DNA of 64,000 nt, taken from contig NJBH01000002.1 in NCBI GenBank assembly GCA_005223125.1, positions 62,001 through 126,000 of the forward strand, given 5' to 3'. The translations under genes and the position numbers were made by a program. This document shows, in pieces, positions 25,442 to 34,800 of the stretch. Numbering within the stretch: the first letter of the stretch is position 1; each line of letters starts with the position of its first letter. The notes beneath the pieces were generated by a model that had not been told where the DNA came from, ran no database searches, and was given only the letters and a program-made list of their open reading frames with translations. This stretch comes from Promethearchaeota archaeon Loki_b32 (lineage in GTDB: Archaea > Asgardarchaeota > Lokiarchaeia > Sigyniarchaeales > SOKP01).

Positions 25442-25940
25442 TTCTTTCTCCCTCATTTGACATTAATTCTAAAAATACTGAGATTCTATTTGCTGAAGTG
25501 CCATTAACACCCTTTAGTTCATTAAGAATGTTGATAAACCTCTTCCTGTCAATAGCTTCTTTCAATAATTGATTATAAAAGAAAGTATCTAATTCCATGA
25601 AAGTCACATTGAAATTTTTAAATTTTTTATTTGCTTTAATGTCTGAACTAATGCAGATACCTTCTTTTTTAGCTAAGATGTAGCAGCTAGTTTCGCCAGG
25701 ATCTCTAAATTTGGATAGATCTGATTTTATGTCTATAGGTATTATGGGGATTTGGTTCTTCTCGAGAAAATCCTTTGCATTATAAGCGTCCGGATATTTA
25801 TTTTCTATACCTTTCTCCACTACTTCATTATATACACTTTTATCAATGACCAAATCATCATCAATCAAATTAATAAAATCTTGCGATAGACCTGTTTTAA
25901 CTAGGTATATAAATGCGTTTGCATCTAATATAAATCTCAT
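25434..25940 (-). CDS. PIN-like toxin partner of the UPF0175-type antitoxin
   Basis: A 168-residue PIN-fold protein: FILDANAFIYLVKTG (D5) at the N-terminus, FRDPGETSCYILAKKEG in the middle (Asp/Glu), and ICISSDIKANKKF in the distal half. These are the usual acidic positions of the VapC-like nuclease site. It ends inside the start region of the antitoxin gene. An inverted repeat TATATGA/TCATATA (25940-25946 and 25962-25968) overlaps its start codon and is a candidate operator. Confidence 0.8.
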   Translation of the reverse strand: MRFILDANAFIYLVKTGLSQDFINLIDDDLVIDKSVYNEVVEKGIENKYPDAYNAKDFLEKNQIPIIPIDIKSDLSKFRDPGETSCYILAKKEGICISSDIKANKKFKNFNVTFMELDTFFYNQLLKEAIDRKRFINILNELKGVNGTSANRISVFLELMSNEGERNE

Positions 25941-25968
25941 ATATGAATTATATACAAATGATCATATA
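25940..25968. promoter_or_regulatory. Inverted repeat at the start of the second PIN module
   Basis: TATATGA (25940-25946) and TCATATA (25962-25968) are perfect 7-bp arms overlapping the PIN start codon. Plausible autoregulatory site; not proven. Confidence 0.35.
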
Positions 25969-26096
25969 TAAATTTGGTTTGAATACAATTTTAAAGTTTC
26001 ATGGTATCTCTCTAGGACTAGAAATAATGTATTTCGAAGATGATATTTTTAGGAGATGATAAAAAGAATTAATCTTCCCTGAGTAAGACAATAAAG

Positions 26097-26119
26097 TTTA
26101 TCAGTTTTATACTGATAAA
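26097..26119. repeat. Perfect 9-bp stem-loop
   Basis: TTTATCAGT, loop TTTAT, then ACTGATAAA. Symmetric, no T-tract after it in either direction. It may be a regulator site or a structural scar of insertion; role unknown. Confidence 0.4.
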
Positions 26120-26188
26120 TCCTTATTTTAACTCCTGCTAAATCTAAGCCAAGCTCTCCCTTATATCCTATATTTTAAATTTGTTAAT

Positions 26189-26220
26189 AATAGGATGTTG
26201 GTTGCTTAATATAAATATTA
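26189..26220. repeat. Direct repeat, right copy
   Basis: Matches 24294-24325 in the same orientation, 1.9 kb away. The pair encloses the two PIN modules. See the left copy. Confidence 0.4.
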
Positions 26221-26299
26221 AAAATTTAAACTCCTTTACCTTTTTTATATTAGAAGAAACTCATTTTTTTAAAGGAAATTAATTTAGAGAGAGAAAAGA

Positions 26300-27631
26300 T
26301 TGGTAAGACCACCAACAGAAAAAAATATTTGTCTTCGATGTAAGGGAGCAAGATTATTATGTGGGAAGAAAACATGCCCAATCTTATTAAAAAAGTCTGT
26401 AATGAAATCTTTAGTCCCTTTTGAGTTGGATAAGACAAGAAGGGATGTTGAAATCTTTGGTGCGAGCCCACCTGGCTTTTTTGTTGGCCATTTCAATTAT
26501 CCAAATGTCTATCTTGGACCGTTAGTGCCATTTCAAGAATTTGAAACCGGACTTGAGATTTCAGATTACCATTTACTTGATGCTCCTGAACTTTGGTTTG
26601 GAAAGTCAATCGTTGAGGTGGTAAGGTATCGATCTAGTTTAGTGCGAAGTAATTTCAAAATAAATGTAAATATAAGTCAAAAGTCAAAGAAAAATACTCC
26701 TTCATTAAAAACACAAAAATTACTAGAAACATCTCAAGAATTATCTATGGCTGCTCGTCCTGTAGATACTGAAACAAAATTGGAAAGGATGAATCTCAGA
26801 ATGATAATGGATAATCATGCTTTACCCATGGGCCCTTCTGGTATAACTGAAAAGATAAAGATAACAGAAAATACTAAAGTTCACCCTCAAGTGGATTATT
26901 GTGTTTCAGATACAGATTTAAAAGCATCTGAAGCCGTTTCAGAAAATCTTTATTTTAAAGGACACGTTCCAGAATCAACAATTAAAAGAGTATTTTCAGC
27001 GGGACTACTTGGTGAAGAAAAAAGACGAAAAATAGTCCCAACAAGATGGGCTATAACTGCTGTTGATGATATTATTTCAAAAGCCTTAATTAAAGAGATA
27101 AAACAATTTCCAGAAATTAATGATTACCAGATTTTTGAGGCTACATATCTTGATAATCATTTCAAAATTCTACTTTTTCCTGGGAAATTCATTTATGAAA
27201 TGAATGAAGTGTGGGCACCAAATACTTTATGGAATATTTCTCTTGATGGGAGAAATCGTAATTTGAAACCACAAATAATGACTGATTTTGAATTTTATAG
27301 AGGGAGAAAATCTTATGCAAACAATATCACAGGCGCGTATTATGCGGCAAGAAAATCTGTATGTGAATATCTCTATAAAATCAAGAGACAAGCAAGAGTC
27401 CTCATATTCCGAGAAGTCTCTGGGGGTTATATTGTCCCACTTGGCGTTTGGGTAATACGAGAGACTGTTAATAATGCTATGTGGACCAGTCAACCAATCA
27501 TTCTAGATAATTTTAATGATTCAATGAAAATTATGGCAGAGGGGTTCATGGTCGATTATAAATATTGGAAAGCAAGCAGTAAATTAATTAATTTCATTAA
27601 AACCCAAAAAACCATTGATACTTTTCTATAA
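26300..27631 (+). CDS. nreA: DNA repair protein NreA
   Basis: Archaeal repair factor, 443 residues from a TTG at 26300 preceded by GAGAGAGAAAAG. An N-terminal zinc site has Cys at 11, 14, 21 and 26 (CLRCKGARLLCGKKTC). The conserved core starts at GASPPGFFVGHFNYPNVYLG and includes the R-rich VVRYRSSLVRSNF. The extreme C-terminus QKTIDTFL is a PIP box (Q..I..FL) for binding PCNA. NreA works in DNA damage tolerance in archaea; the motif set is complete here. It stands alone, after the PIN modules. Confidence 0.9.
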   Translation: MVRPPTEKNICLRCKGARLLCGKKTCPILLKKSVMKSLVPFELDKTRRDVEIFGASPPGFFVGHFNYPNVYLGPLVPFQEFETGLEISDYHLLDAPELWFGKSIVEVVRYRSSLVRSNFKINVNISQKSKKNTPSLKTQKLLETSQELSMAARPVDTETKLERMNLRMIMDNHALPMGPSGITEKIKITENTKVHPQVDYCVSDTDLKASEAVSENLYFKGHVPESTIKRVFSAGLLGEEKRRKIVPTRWAITAVDDIISKALIKEIKQFPEINDYQIFEATYLDNHFKILLFPGKFIYEMNEVWAPNTLWNISLDGRNRNLKPQIMTDFEFYRGRKSYANNITGAYYAARKSVCEYLYKIKRQARVLIFREVSGGYIVPLGVWVIRETVNNAMWTSQPIILDNFNDSMKIMAEGFMVDYKYWKASSKLINFIKTQKTIDTFL

Positions 27632-27684
27632 CTCCTCTAGAGAATGAGCATTAATTTCTTAAGCAATAGAGAGTAAAATTTATT

Positions 27685-28542
27685 ATGATTATTGATATGC
27701 ATGTTCATCCCTTTTGTAAAGAGGCTCATTGGGGAGAAGATATAAACAAAATTGCTGAAAAATTACTTGGAAAAGTAAAAACTGGTAGAAGGAGATTGTT
27801 TAAATTTTTTGAAGTAATGAAAGATAAAATCTCTATAGATGATTATGTTTCTACGATGAACAAGTATGAAATTGATAAAGCAGTTATAGTTTCTTTTAAT
27901 TTAATAAGTGCTTATGATATATGTTTAGTTAATAATGAAGATCTAGCGAATTTTGTGAAGAGATATCCAAATCGACTGATAGGTTATGCAGGGATAGATT
28001 TTCCTGCTCATAATGTTTTAGAACAACTTGAATATGCAATCGTATCATTAGGACTTAAAGGAGTAAAGGCTGCTCCACCTGTACAAAAATTCGATATTTC
28101 TGACAAAAAACTTGATCCTTTATGGCGTAAAATGATTGATTTAAACGTCCCGTTATGGACACATACAGCTGACGCAAGAACAGTTATAGGATCAATTACT
28201 AAATATGGACATCCAATGCTTATTGATGAATTAGCAACGAGACATCAAGATTTAACTATTATTATGGGGCATATGGGTATTCCTTGGTTCTGGGAAGCGA
28301 TATCTGTTGTTTTAAGGCATCCAAATGTGTATATTGATATTTCTAACCATCCAATTTATTATAAGTATTTTCCTTGGGATGTTTTTACAGCGGAAGGCTC
28401 AGAAAACAAGTTATTATATGCAAGCGACCATCCCCTGATTAACTGGAATGAGATATTACCCGCAGTGAAAAAATTACCGATTTCAGAAGGATTCCGGAAG
28501 TTAATTTTATATGAAAATGCTAAAAAACTATTAAAAATTTAA
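27685..28542 (+). CDS. Amidohydrolase family 2 metal-dependent hydrolase
   Basis: TIM-barrel hydrolase or decarboxylase, 285 residues. Metal ligands are visible: HxH in IDMHVHPF (H7, H9), WTHTAD near 157-162, IIMGHMG near 192-198, and the terminal SDHP near 249-252 in place of the common TDFP. The family contains decarboxylases (ACMSD, gamma-resorcylate) and hydrolases; the substrate is unknown. The next gene, a nitronate-monooxygenase-like flavoprotein, begins 25 bp later, so the two may act in one catabolic route. Confidence 0.85.
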   Translation: MIIDMHVHPFCKEAHWGEDINKIAEKLLGKVKTGRRRLFKFFEVMKDKISIDDYVSTMNKYEIDKAVIVSFNLISAYDICLVNNEDLANFVKRYPNRLIGYAGIDFPAHNVLEQLEYAIVSLGLKGVKAAPPVQKFDISDKKLDPLWRKMIDLNVPLWTHTADARTVIGSITKYGHPMLIDELATRHQDLTIIMGHMGIPWFWEAISVVLRHPNVYIDISNHPIYYKYFPWDVFTAEGSENKLLYASDHPLINWNEILPAVKKLPISEGFRKLILYENAKKLLKI

Positions 28543-28567
28543 AATCTAAACTTTTAAATGGTGTACC

Positions 28568-29458
28568 ATGATTTGGAAAACACAAATTACTAAGTTAACT
28601 AAAACAAAATATCCTCTTATTATGGCAGCATTTGCCGGATTAGGCAAAACTAAATTCGCTGCTTCATTTTCTAATGCAGGAGGTCTTGGAATAATAACAG
28701 CTTTGAATTATAACATTAATAACTTTAAAAAAGAATTAGAAAAAATGTATGAACTAACTGATAAACCTTTTGGAGTTAATCTCACAGTTGTTCCCCCAGG
28801 AGTTCGGTTTGGAAATAATAATATTACAAATGATGATTATCTAAATTATTTAGAAGTTGCGTTGAATAAAGGTGTAAACATTTTTACAACCTCCGCTTAT
28901 CAAGCTTCCTTTCTTGGAGAAAGGATACATGAAGCAGGCTGTTATTGGTTTCATAAATGTGCATTAATAAGACATGCAATATCCGCTGAGAAAGCAGGAG
29001 CAGATGCAGTAACACTAATCGGAATGGAAGCTGCGGGATTCAAAAATCCGTACCAACATACAACTTTAGTGAATATAACGATGGCTAAAAAGTTATTAAA
29101 TATTCCTGTAATTGCTGCGGGAGGAATCGGGGATGCACGAGGTTTTCTTGGGGCTTTAGCTATGGGTGCGGAAGCTGTTTGTTTAGGAACCGCAATATTA
29201 ACAACAACAGAAAGCCCCCTTTCGGTAGAAATGAAAGAGAAATGGATGAATACAGATATCTTCAACGAGGATTATCATAAAGGACTTTATCACTTAACTT
29301 TAGGACCTACGAGAGTACCATCGTCAGCAATAGGATTCCAGAAGAAGATAATTCCGTTAAAAATTTTCATTGAAAGTCTAATGAACAACGTAGAAGATAT
29401 TTTAAAATCATGGGGTTTTACAAAAGGGGAATTTAATTCCTTAAAAAATAAAATTTAA
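28568..29458 (+). CDS. Nitronate monooxygenase / 2-nitropropane dioxygenase-like flavoprotein
   Basis: FMN TIM-barrel protein of the NMO family, 296 residues. YPLIMAAFAGLGKTKFAASF at the N-terminus replaces the usual PIIQAPM segment. Phosphate-binding motifs PVIAAGGIGDARG and GAEAVCLGTAIL are conserved. The EAGGH catalytic histidine motif reads MEAAGFKN here, so the usual His is absent; it may use other chemistry, for example as an enoyl reductase or another FMN enzyme of the superfamily. It follows the amidohydrolase by 25 bp. Confidence 0.82.
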   Translation: MIWKTQITKLTKTKYPLIMAAFAGLGKTKFAASFSNAGGLGIITALNYNINNFKKELEKMYELTDKPFGVNLTVVPPGVRFGNNNITNDDYLNYLEVALNKGVNIFTTSAYQASFLGERIHEAGCYWFHKCALIRHAISAEKAGADAVTLIGMEAAGFKNPYQHTTLVNITMAKKLLNIPVIAAGGIGDARGFLGALAMGAEAVCLGTAILTTTESPLSVEMKEKWMNTDIFNEDYHKGLYHLTLGPTRVPSSAIGFQKKIIPLKIFIESLMNNVEDILKSWGFTKGEFNSLKNKI

Positions 29459-29687
29459 CGAATTCTTGTTTTAAAACCAGCACACATTAAGGTTTTTTTT
29501 CTCACTTATTGAATGCTCTGATTTTGAAGAATATGCTGAAAGATGTGCTGTTAAATTATTAATTTTAGGATGATGGAAATTGATTTTGAAAAGATTAGTC
29601 ATTCCTTAAAATTTATAAATAAATAGTTAATTTTATTCCTCTAATTTAACATTAAAAAAGAGAATTAAAATAAAGTGAATAAGTGAT

Positions 29688-30896
29688 ATGTCTTCTAAAT
29701 CAATAGTATATTGGGCAAGCCCATATGAAATGATGGGATTACCTGACTCCAAAAGCAATATGATAACTAATAATTTAGTAAAAACTCGATTTATATTAGA
29801 TAAAGTTTTGGATAACATCAATCCTGAAGATAAAGTTGGGATTAAGATCCATCCAGGAAACGCATATAATACACACTATTTACGCCATGATTATGTTCGT
29901 GAAGTTGTAAAGGCTGTGAAAGCAAAAGGTGGAATTCCTACTCTTATCGAGACTCAAGGATTGGGGATGTACAGCTATCAAATAAACATGTCTGAGAATT
30001 ATACAATTTGTCTTGATTGTAGAACTAATGCAGATGATCATGAAAAAATAGCCCATCTTCATGGATATTCTGAATCTATAGTTGGAGCACCATTGAAATT
30101 TCTTGATGGTGATAAAGGGATAGAAAGCAGAAATGTAAAAATAGATGGAATTCATTTAAAAGAGGTTGCTGTAGCTGCAGGCCTTTTTGAATATGATAAG
30201 ATTATAGTTGTATCTCACTTTAAAGGACATCCGCAAGCCGCTTTTGGAGGGGCTTTAAAGCAGCTTGGAGTTGGATGCGTGGCAAAAAAAAATAAATTTG
30301 TACTTCATTATTTAGATGATTTGAGTATAAATAATAGAAACTGTAATATATCTAAATGTGCACAAGAATGTATCTCTGAATGTCCAGTAAATGCTATAAA
30401 AATTGAAGGAGAATCTGCGGTCATAGATATCTCGTTATGTGTAGGGTGTACAGCGTGTTTTAAAAAATGTCCTATAAAGAGAGCAATAAAAAGAAAATTC
30501 AACATGACAGATATTAAGGGATTAACCGAAAAAGCAATGGATAATGCAGCTGCTGTTGTTAATTCCTATGGTCCTGATAAAATTCGTTATATTAATTTTG
30601 CTTTTGACATACCTCTAATGTGCGATTGTGTTGTTAATGCTAGTGCACCTGTCGTCCCTGATCTTGGTATTTTTGGGTCGTCTGATCCTATTGCGATTGA
30701 TAAAGCATGTCTTGATGCGGAGACCAACGCTCCAAGCCTTCCATTTCTAGATATGAAAGGCCAATGGACTCAACCAATTAAACCAGGTATAGAGAAATTT
30801 AAAGCATTAAATCCTATGGTTGATACAACATGGCAGATTAATGCAGCAGTAAAAAATAAACTTGGATCTATCGACTATGAGTTGGTAAAAATATAA
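29688..30896 (+). CDS. DUF362-domain ferredoxin-like protein
   Basis: A 402-residue iron-sulfur protein. The N-terminal DUF362 region has VGIKIHPGNAYNTHYLRHDY and an ETQGLG motif; the middle SHFKGHPQAAFGGALKQLGVG is conserved in the family. Two 4Fe-4S sites lie near 218-265 (CNISKCAQECISECPVNAIK and CVGCTACFKKCP). DUF362 proteins are often linked to redox enzymes or metal-cofactor handling; no precise role is known. ATG 29688 is preceded by an AT-rich leader. No operon partner is evident. Confidence 0.82.
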   Translation: MSSKSIVYWASPYEMMGLPDSKSNMITNNLVKTRFILDKVLDNINPEDKVGIKIHPGNAYNTHYLRHDYVREVVKAVKAKGGIPTLIETQGLGMYSYQINMSENYTICLDCRTNADDHEKIAHLHGYSESIVGAPLKFLDGDKGIESRNVKIDGIHLKEVAVAAGLFEYDKIIVVSHFKGHPQAAFGGALKQLGVGCVAKKNKFVLHYLDDLSINNRNCNISKCAQECISECPVNAIKIEGESAVIDISLCVGCTACFKKCPIKRAIKRKFNMTDIKGLTEKAMDNAAAVVNSYGPDKIRYINFAFDIPLMCDCVVNASAPVVPDLGIFGSSDPIAIDKACLDAETNAPSLPFLDMKGQWTQPIKPGIEKFKALNPMVDTTWQINAAVKNKLGSIDYELVKI

Positions 30897-30907
30897 CTAA
30901 TATAAAA

Positions 30908-30916
30908 TTTTTTTTT
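30908..30916 (+). terminator. T-tract terminator after the DUF362 gene
   Basis: Nine T residues start 12 bp after the stop, with a second T-rich patch at 30919-30923; this fits a T-tract terminator for the DUF362 gene. Confidence 0.4.
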
Positions 30917-30938
30917 AATTTTTGTTTCGTATCCTAAT

Positions 30939-30955
30939 TATCAATAATATTGATA
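30939..30955. promoter_or_regulatory. Palindrome upstream of the QueT-like gene
   Basis: TATCAAT-AAT-ATTGATA, perfect 7-bp arms, about 40 bp before the TATA-like TTATTTAAATA (about 30990-31000). A regulator operator is possible. No preQ1 riboswitch fold was recognised here. Confidence 0.35.
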
Positions 30956-31027
30956 AGATATGGACATTTAATATTTTGCATATAAAATTTTATTTAAATA
31001 CTATTGAAATATTCTAAGGTTAGTTTA

Positions 31028-31552
31028 ATGAATAGTGTAATTGAAGGAGACGAAAAAAAGTCATTAGGTTTTGAAGAAAGAAGTATCAGCATTAAAATTG
31101 CATTAATTTCTATTACAGCAGCTTTATATATTGCATTAGGTTATATTTTCCAACCAATAAGTTTTTTAGCATTACAATTTCGCGTAGCAGAACTAATAGT
31201 GGGAATGTGCATTATTTTTCCTTTTGAAGGATTAGTTGGTAATGTTATAGGAGTATTTTTTGTTAATTTAACCTCACCTTTAGGTCATATTGATTTAATT
31301 AGTTGTATAGTGAATATACCTGCCCTATATTGTATTATCTTCTTTAGAGATAAAGGTTATTTCAAATATTTAGGTGGATTATTGTATGCAATTATTATCT
31401 CTTTATATGTGGCGATTGTATTAAAAATTGTTTTAAATTTACCAATTTGGATAAATTTTCTTTATGTATTAGTTCCCGAAGTTATCTTAGCAACAATAGG
31501 GATAATTTTGTTTGATATTATCAAAACCCAATTTAATTTTGACTATTCTTAA
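31028..31552 (+). CDS. QueT-family transporter (putative queuosine-precursor ECF component)
   Basis: Small membrane protein with five or six helices, QueT/DUF988 family; these are S-components of ECF transporters thought to take up queuosine precursors. FLALQFRVAELIVGMCIIFPF carries the conserved RxxE of the family, followed by GNVIGVFFVNLTSPLG. ATG 31028 (174 residues) is preferred over TTG 31004, because a TATA-like TTATTTAAATA around 30990-31000 would start transcription after the TTG. In archaea the same precursor path could serve archaeosine; the substrate is inferred. Confidence 0.8.
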   Translation: MNSVIEGDEKKSLGFEERSISIKIALISITAALYIALGYIFQPISFLALQFRVAELIVGMCIIFPFEGLVGNVIGVFFVNLTSPLGHIDLISCIVNIPALYCIIFFRDKGYFKYLGGLLYAIIISLYVAIVLKIVLNLPIWINFLYVLVPEVILATIGIILFDIIKTQFNFDYS

Positions 31553-31812
31553 TTTGCACTTAAGATAAGATCAAGCAATATAACTAATTCTATTTTCTTT
31601 AATAAGAAATTCAAAACATAATGTGAATTAATAGATCTAATTCAGAAAATAGCCTATTTGTTAATAATTTACTCAAAATAAAGCAATAAGTCATTATATG
31701 ATGTACTTTCTGTTCTATTAGAAAAACTAATTTTAAAAGGAAAATCTTTCATATGTTACTAAAATATTTTTTTTCTCTAATTAAAAAAAAAAATTTTAAG
31801 TGGAAGATTTTA

Positions 31813-34800
31813 ATGAAATTTTTCAAATACAAGACTTTTTTGGCACTAATTCTAATAATGAACCTCATTTTGCCAATCTATATTATAATGCCCTTTTACA
31901 TGAATAAAAATCATCAACTAAATGAATCCTTTGATATATCTTCTCAAGCTGTTGACCGTTCCGGGAAAATTTTCGATAATATTACAAGATTTAGTAAAAA
32001 TTGTTTTATTAATAGAGAACAACCAAGTTTAAACGAGCAACCAAGTGTTAATATTCCCAATTATAATATTTCGTATGCTGAGATGTCTTTTGAGAATATA
32101 ACTGCCGTAAATTATACAAGATCTATTGAAAGCGACTTCTCAGAATTTATTTTTAGCTCTCAGAATGGTCCTACTTGTGTATATCAAAAATTTGCTGTAG
32201 AGATGAATCAATACGTTAACAATGTGAGTATCCTTATCCAAGATATTAATAATCCAAGTTCATTTACAGATGAAAATTCATGGGAAGTAAGTATTGTGAA
32301 TTGTCTAAGCGATTCAGTTGGTACTCCTAATTCTTTTTCTAATGGAACCTTAGGTTCATTGCAAAAACCTCATCCCATAACCTATGCTGCTCATTGGGAA
32401 GTTTTTGATTTTAAAAATGATGGTACAGGTCCTATTTTCTTAAATACATCGAATACAAAAATGACTAATGATGGAAGATATTGGTTTGCCTTTAGAATTA
32501 AGATCCCTCAAGATGATTCTTATTTTGATGGCGGTCCAAAATTCCTTTATTTTAATCCGGATGACGATGATATAGGAGAAGGTGATATATATGCTATATC
32601 TCCCGACTTTTCTTATGATGCTTATACAATAAATGATGTAAATGTGTCAGAAGTAACAAGCGGAATATATATAAAAGGTGATCTTGACTCGTTCAAATAT
32701 AGTGATGAAGATAGATATTTAACAACTGATTCTAATAATGTAACCATAGACCTAAAAGTACATTTAGATAATTTGAAAAACTCACCTTTTAATTACACCG
32801 AGTTATTGATTCTTCACAAATTGCTTAACTGGCCTTTTGACCATTATAAGTATATTTTTAGTTTTGATTTTTATCTTATAGTAAATGTTTCTGATATCTC
32901 TCGGATAAAAAACGCTACTCTTTCAATATATAATTATAAAAGTCTAGGATGGGTAACTCTTCCGTATGATATTATACAAGAAAATGAAACAATGATTTAT
33001 ATTTCTATAAGAAATCCTTGGGAAAAAATAGAGATATTGAGATATATGGATAATTTAGCTAGCATTAATAATACTCTTAGATTTCAACTTGAATATATTG
33101 GAAATGGTCTTGGCGATTTCAATATATCTATTAATCATTTTAAAGTTGAAGTTGGTGAGATAGAAAATCTTCGGACAATTCAACGTCATGATCCATTAGT
33201 TCAAGAATTAGCCTTTCCTAGCAATATAGGAATTGTTAACGGGAGCACCGCAAGTTTCGGAGATCAAACATTAGATTCTTTAGAAGCGAATGATGATGAT
33301 TATTATCAAGCACAAGCTCTTACAAATAATCTAACCTTTTTTATGACTTTTAATGTATTAAATAATATGGATAGTTCTTTATGGGATGTGGATTATTATG
33401 ATTGGTTAGTCTCTTATCCAAATCCAGCTATTCCTTTAATGGACATACGTATCAGCTCAAATGTTAGTAAACCTGAAAATCTTGAATATGCTATATTAGC
33501 GTTACATAAAGGTAACGCTACATTTGATATTCTTGAACCCGATGCTAATAAAGCTGAATGGATTATTTTGAGTAGACCTAGAGAATTTGCTCTTATGAAT
33601 GAAACTACAACAATACTTCATTATGATGCTGGTTTCACATGGATCTTTCTTAATTTACTAAATGAATCAAGAAACAATGAAATTAATCTTGTATTGTTTT
33701 ATTATACAAACGAATCATCTGATCATGGATTTATTGTTTCTATTAATGAATTTAGCTTAAATTTCTATATTCAAAATGCCATACCTTCCGACATCTCATC
33801 TTCTATAGGATTGGGAATAAATAGCAATGCATTAACTCCCTCTGATATAAGATTACAAAATTTTGGTATAGATATAGGTGATACAGGAATAGGGAGCGGA
33901 TTTTGGGAGGGTGATATAGATAACGCTGTTTTTCCTCAAGGAATATTTGAATTCAATATTACTTCTTTATGGCATTCTATAAGATTTGATGTAAACGGTA
34001 CATATGAAATTTTCAAAATAGAACCGATTTTAGAATTTGTAGAAACCCCTGCTTCTCAATATATGACTGGAACTACCTTTATTTCTGTATTAATAACGGG
34101 ATATGGAGGAAAACCATTAGAAAATTTTGAGATAATATTTGAGGTACTAAATTCTAATGGTATCACTATTTATGAGGCCTCTTCAATATCTAATGAGGAA
34201 GGTATCGCAACTGTAACAATACAGTTTGAAAGTACGGGAGAAAGATATTCGATTCAGGCAGAATTTGCTGAATCAGGATTTTATGCAAGTGTCGCAATCG
34301 TTTCTGGATATATCCGAGTAGTGAATGAATTTATTCTATTTATGGATGAATTCCTAAACGTTTTACCATACATAATTATAGGTGCTCTTGCAATTGCTTC
34401 ATATGTCACTGTGAGAAAAGTTAAACATGGAAAACAAAGGAAATTCTGGGCAAGTGAAGCAAAGATTTTAGATGATTTGGTAAAAATCGCTCATTTTATG
34501 ATTATCCATAAAGACGTGGGTGTCTCGATATATAATAAGCAAATCTCACTTGAAGGTATTGATTCAGATCTTATCTCTGGGTTCCTCCAAGCAATTTCAC
34601 ATTTTAGGAGTGAGATTAAAAAAGACTCCACTGCTGCTGAAGGGAAAGGATTTGAAATGGATTACGGAGACTTTAAAATTGTTATTACCGATGGAAACTA
34701 TGTTAGAGTTGCCTTAATTTTGGATGGAACACCCTCTGAAAAACTAAAAGAAAATCAGTGGTTATTCACAGAAGATTTTGAGAGAAGATATGGTAAGTTA

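Larger units (their letters stand above)
25941..26299. other. Intergenic region with a perfect hairpin
   Basis: About 360 bp with no gene. It contains the inverted repeat of the PIN module, a perfect 9-bp stem-loop at 26097-26119, and the right direct repeat at 26189-26220. The final 25 bp form a purine-rich leader (GAGAGAGAAAAG) to nreA. Confidence 0.5.

Noticed and set aside
30897-31003. PreQ1 riboswitch before the QueT-like gene
   Set aside because: A palindrome and TATA-like box are present, but no aptamer-like pseudoknot pattern was recognised, and the TATA position suggests a very short leader.
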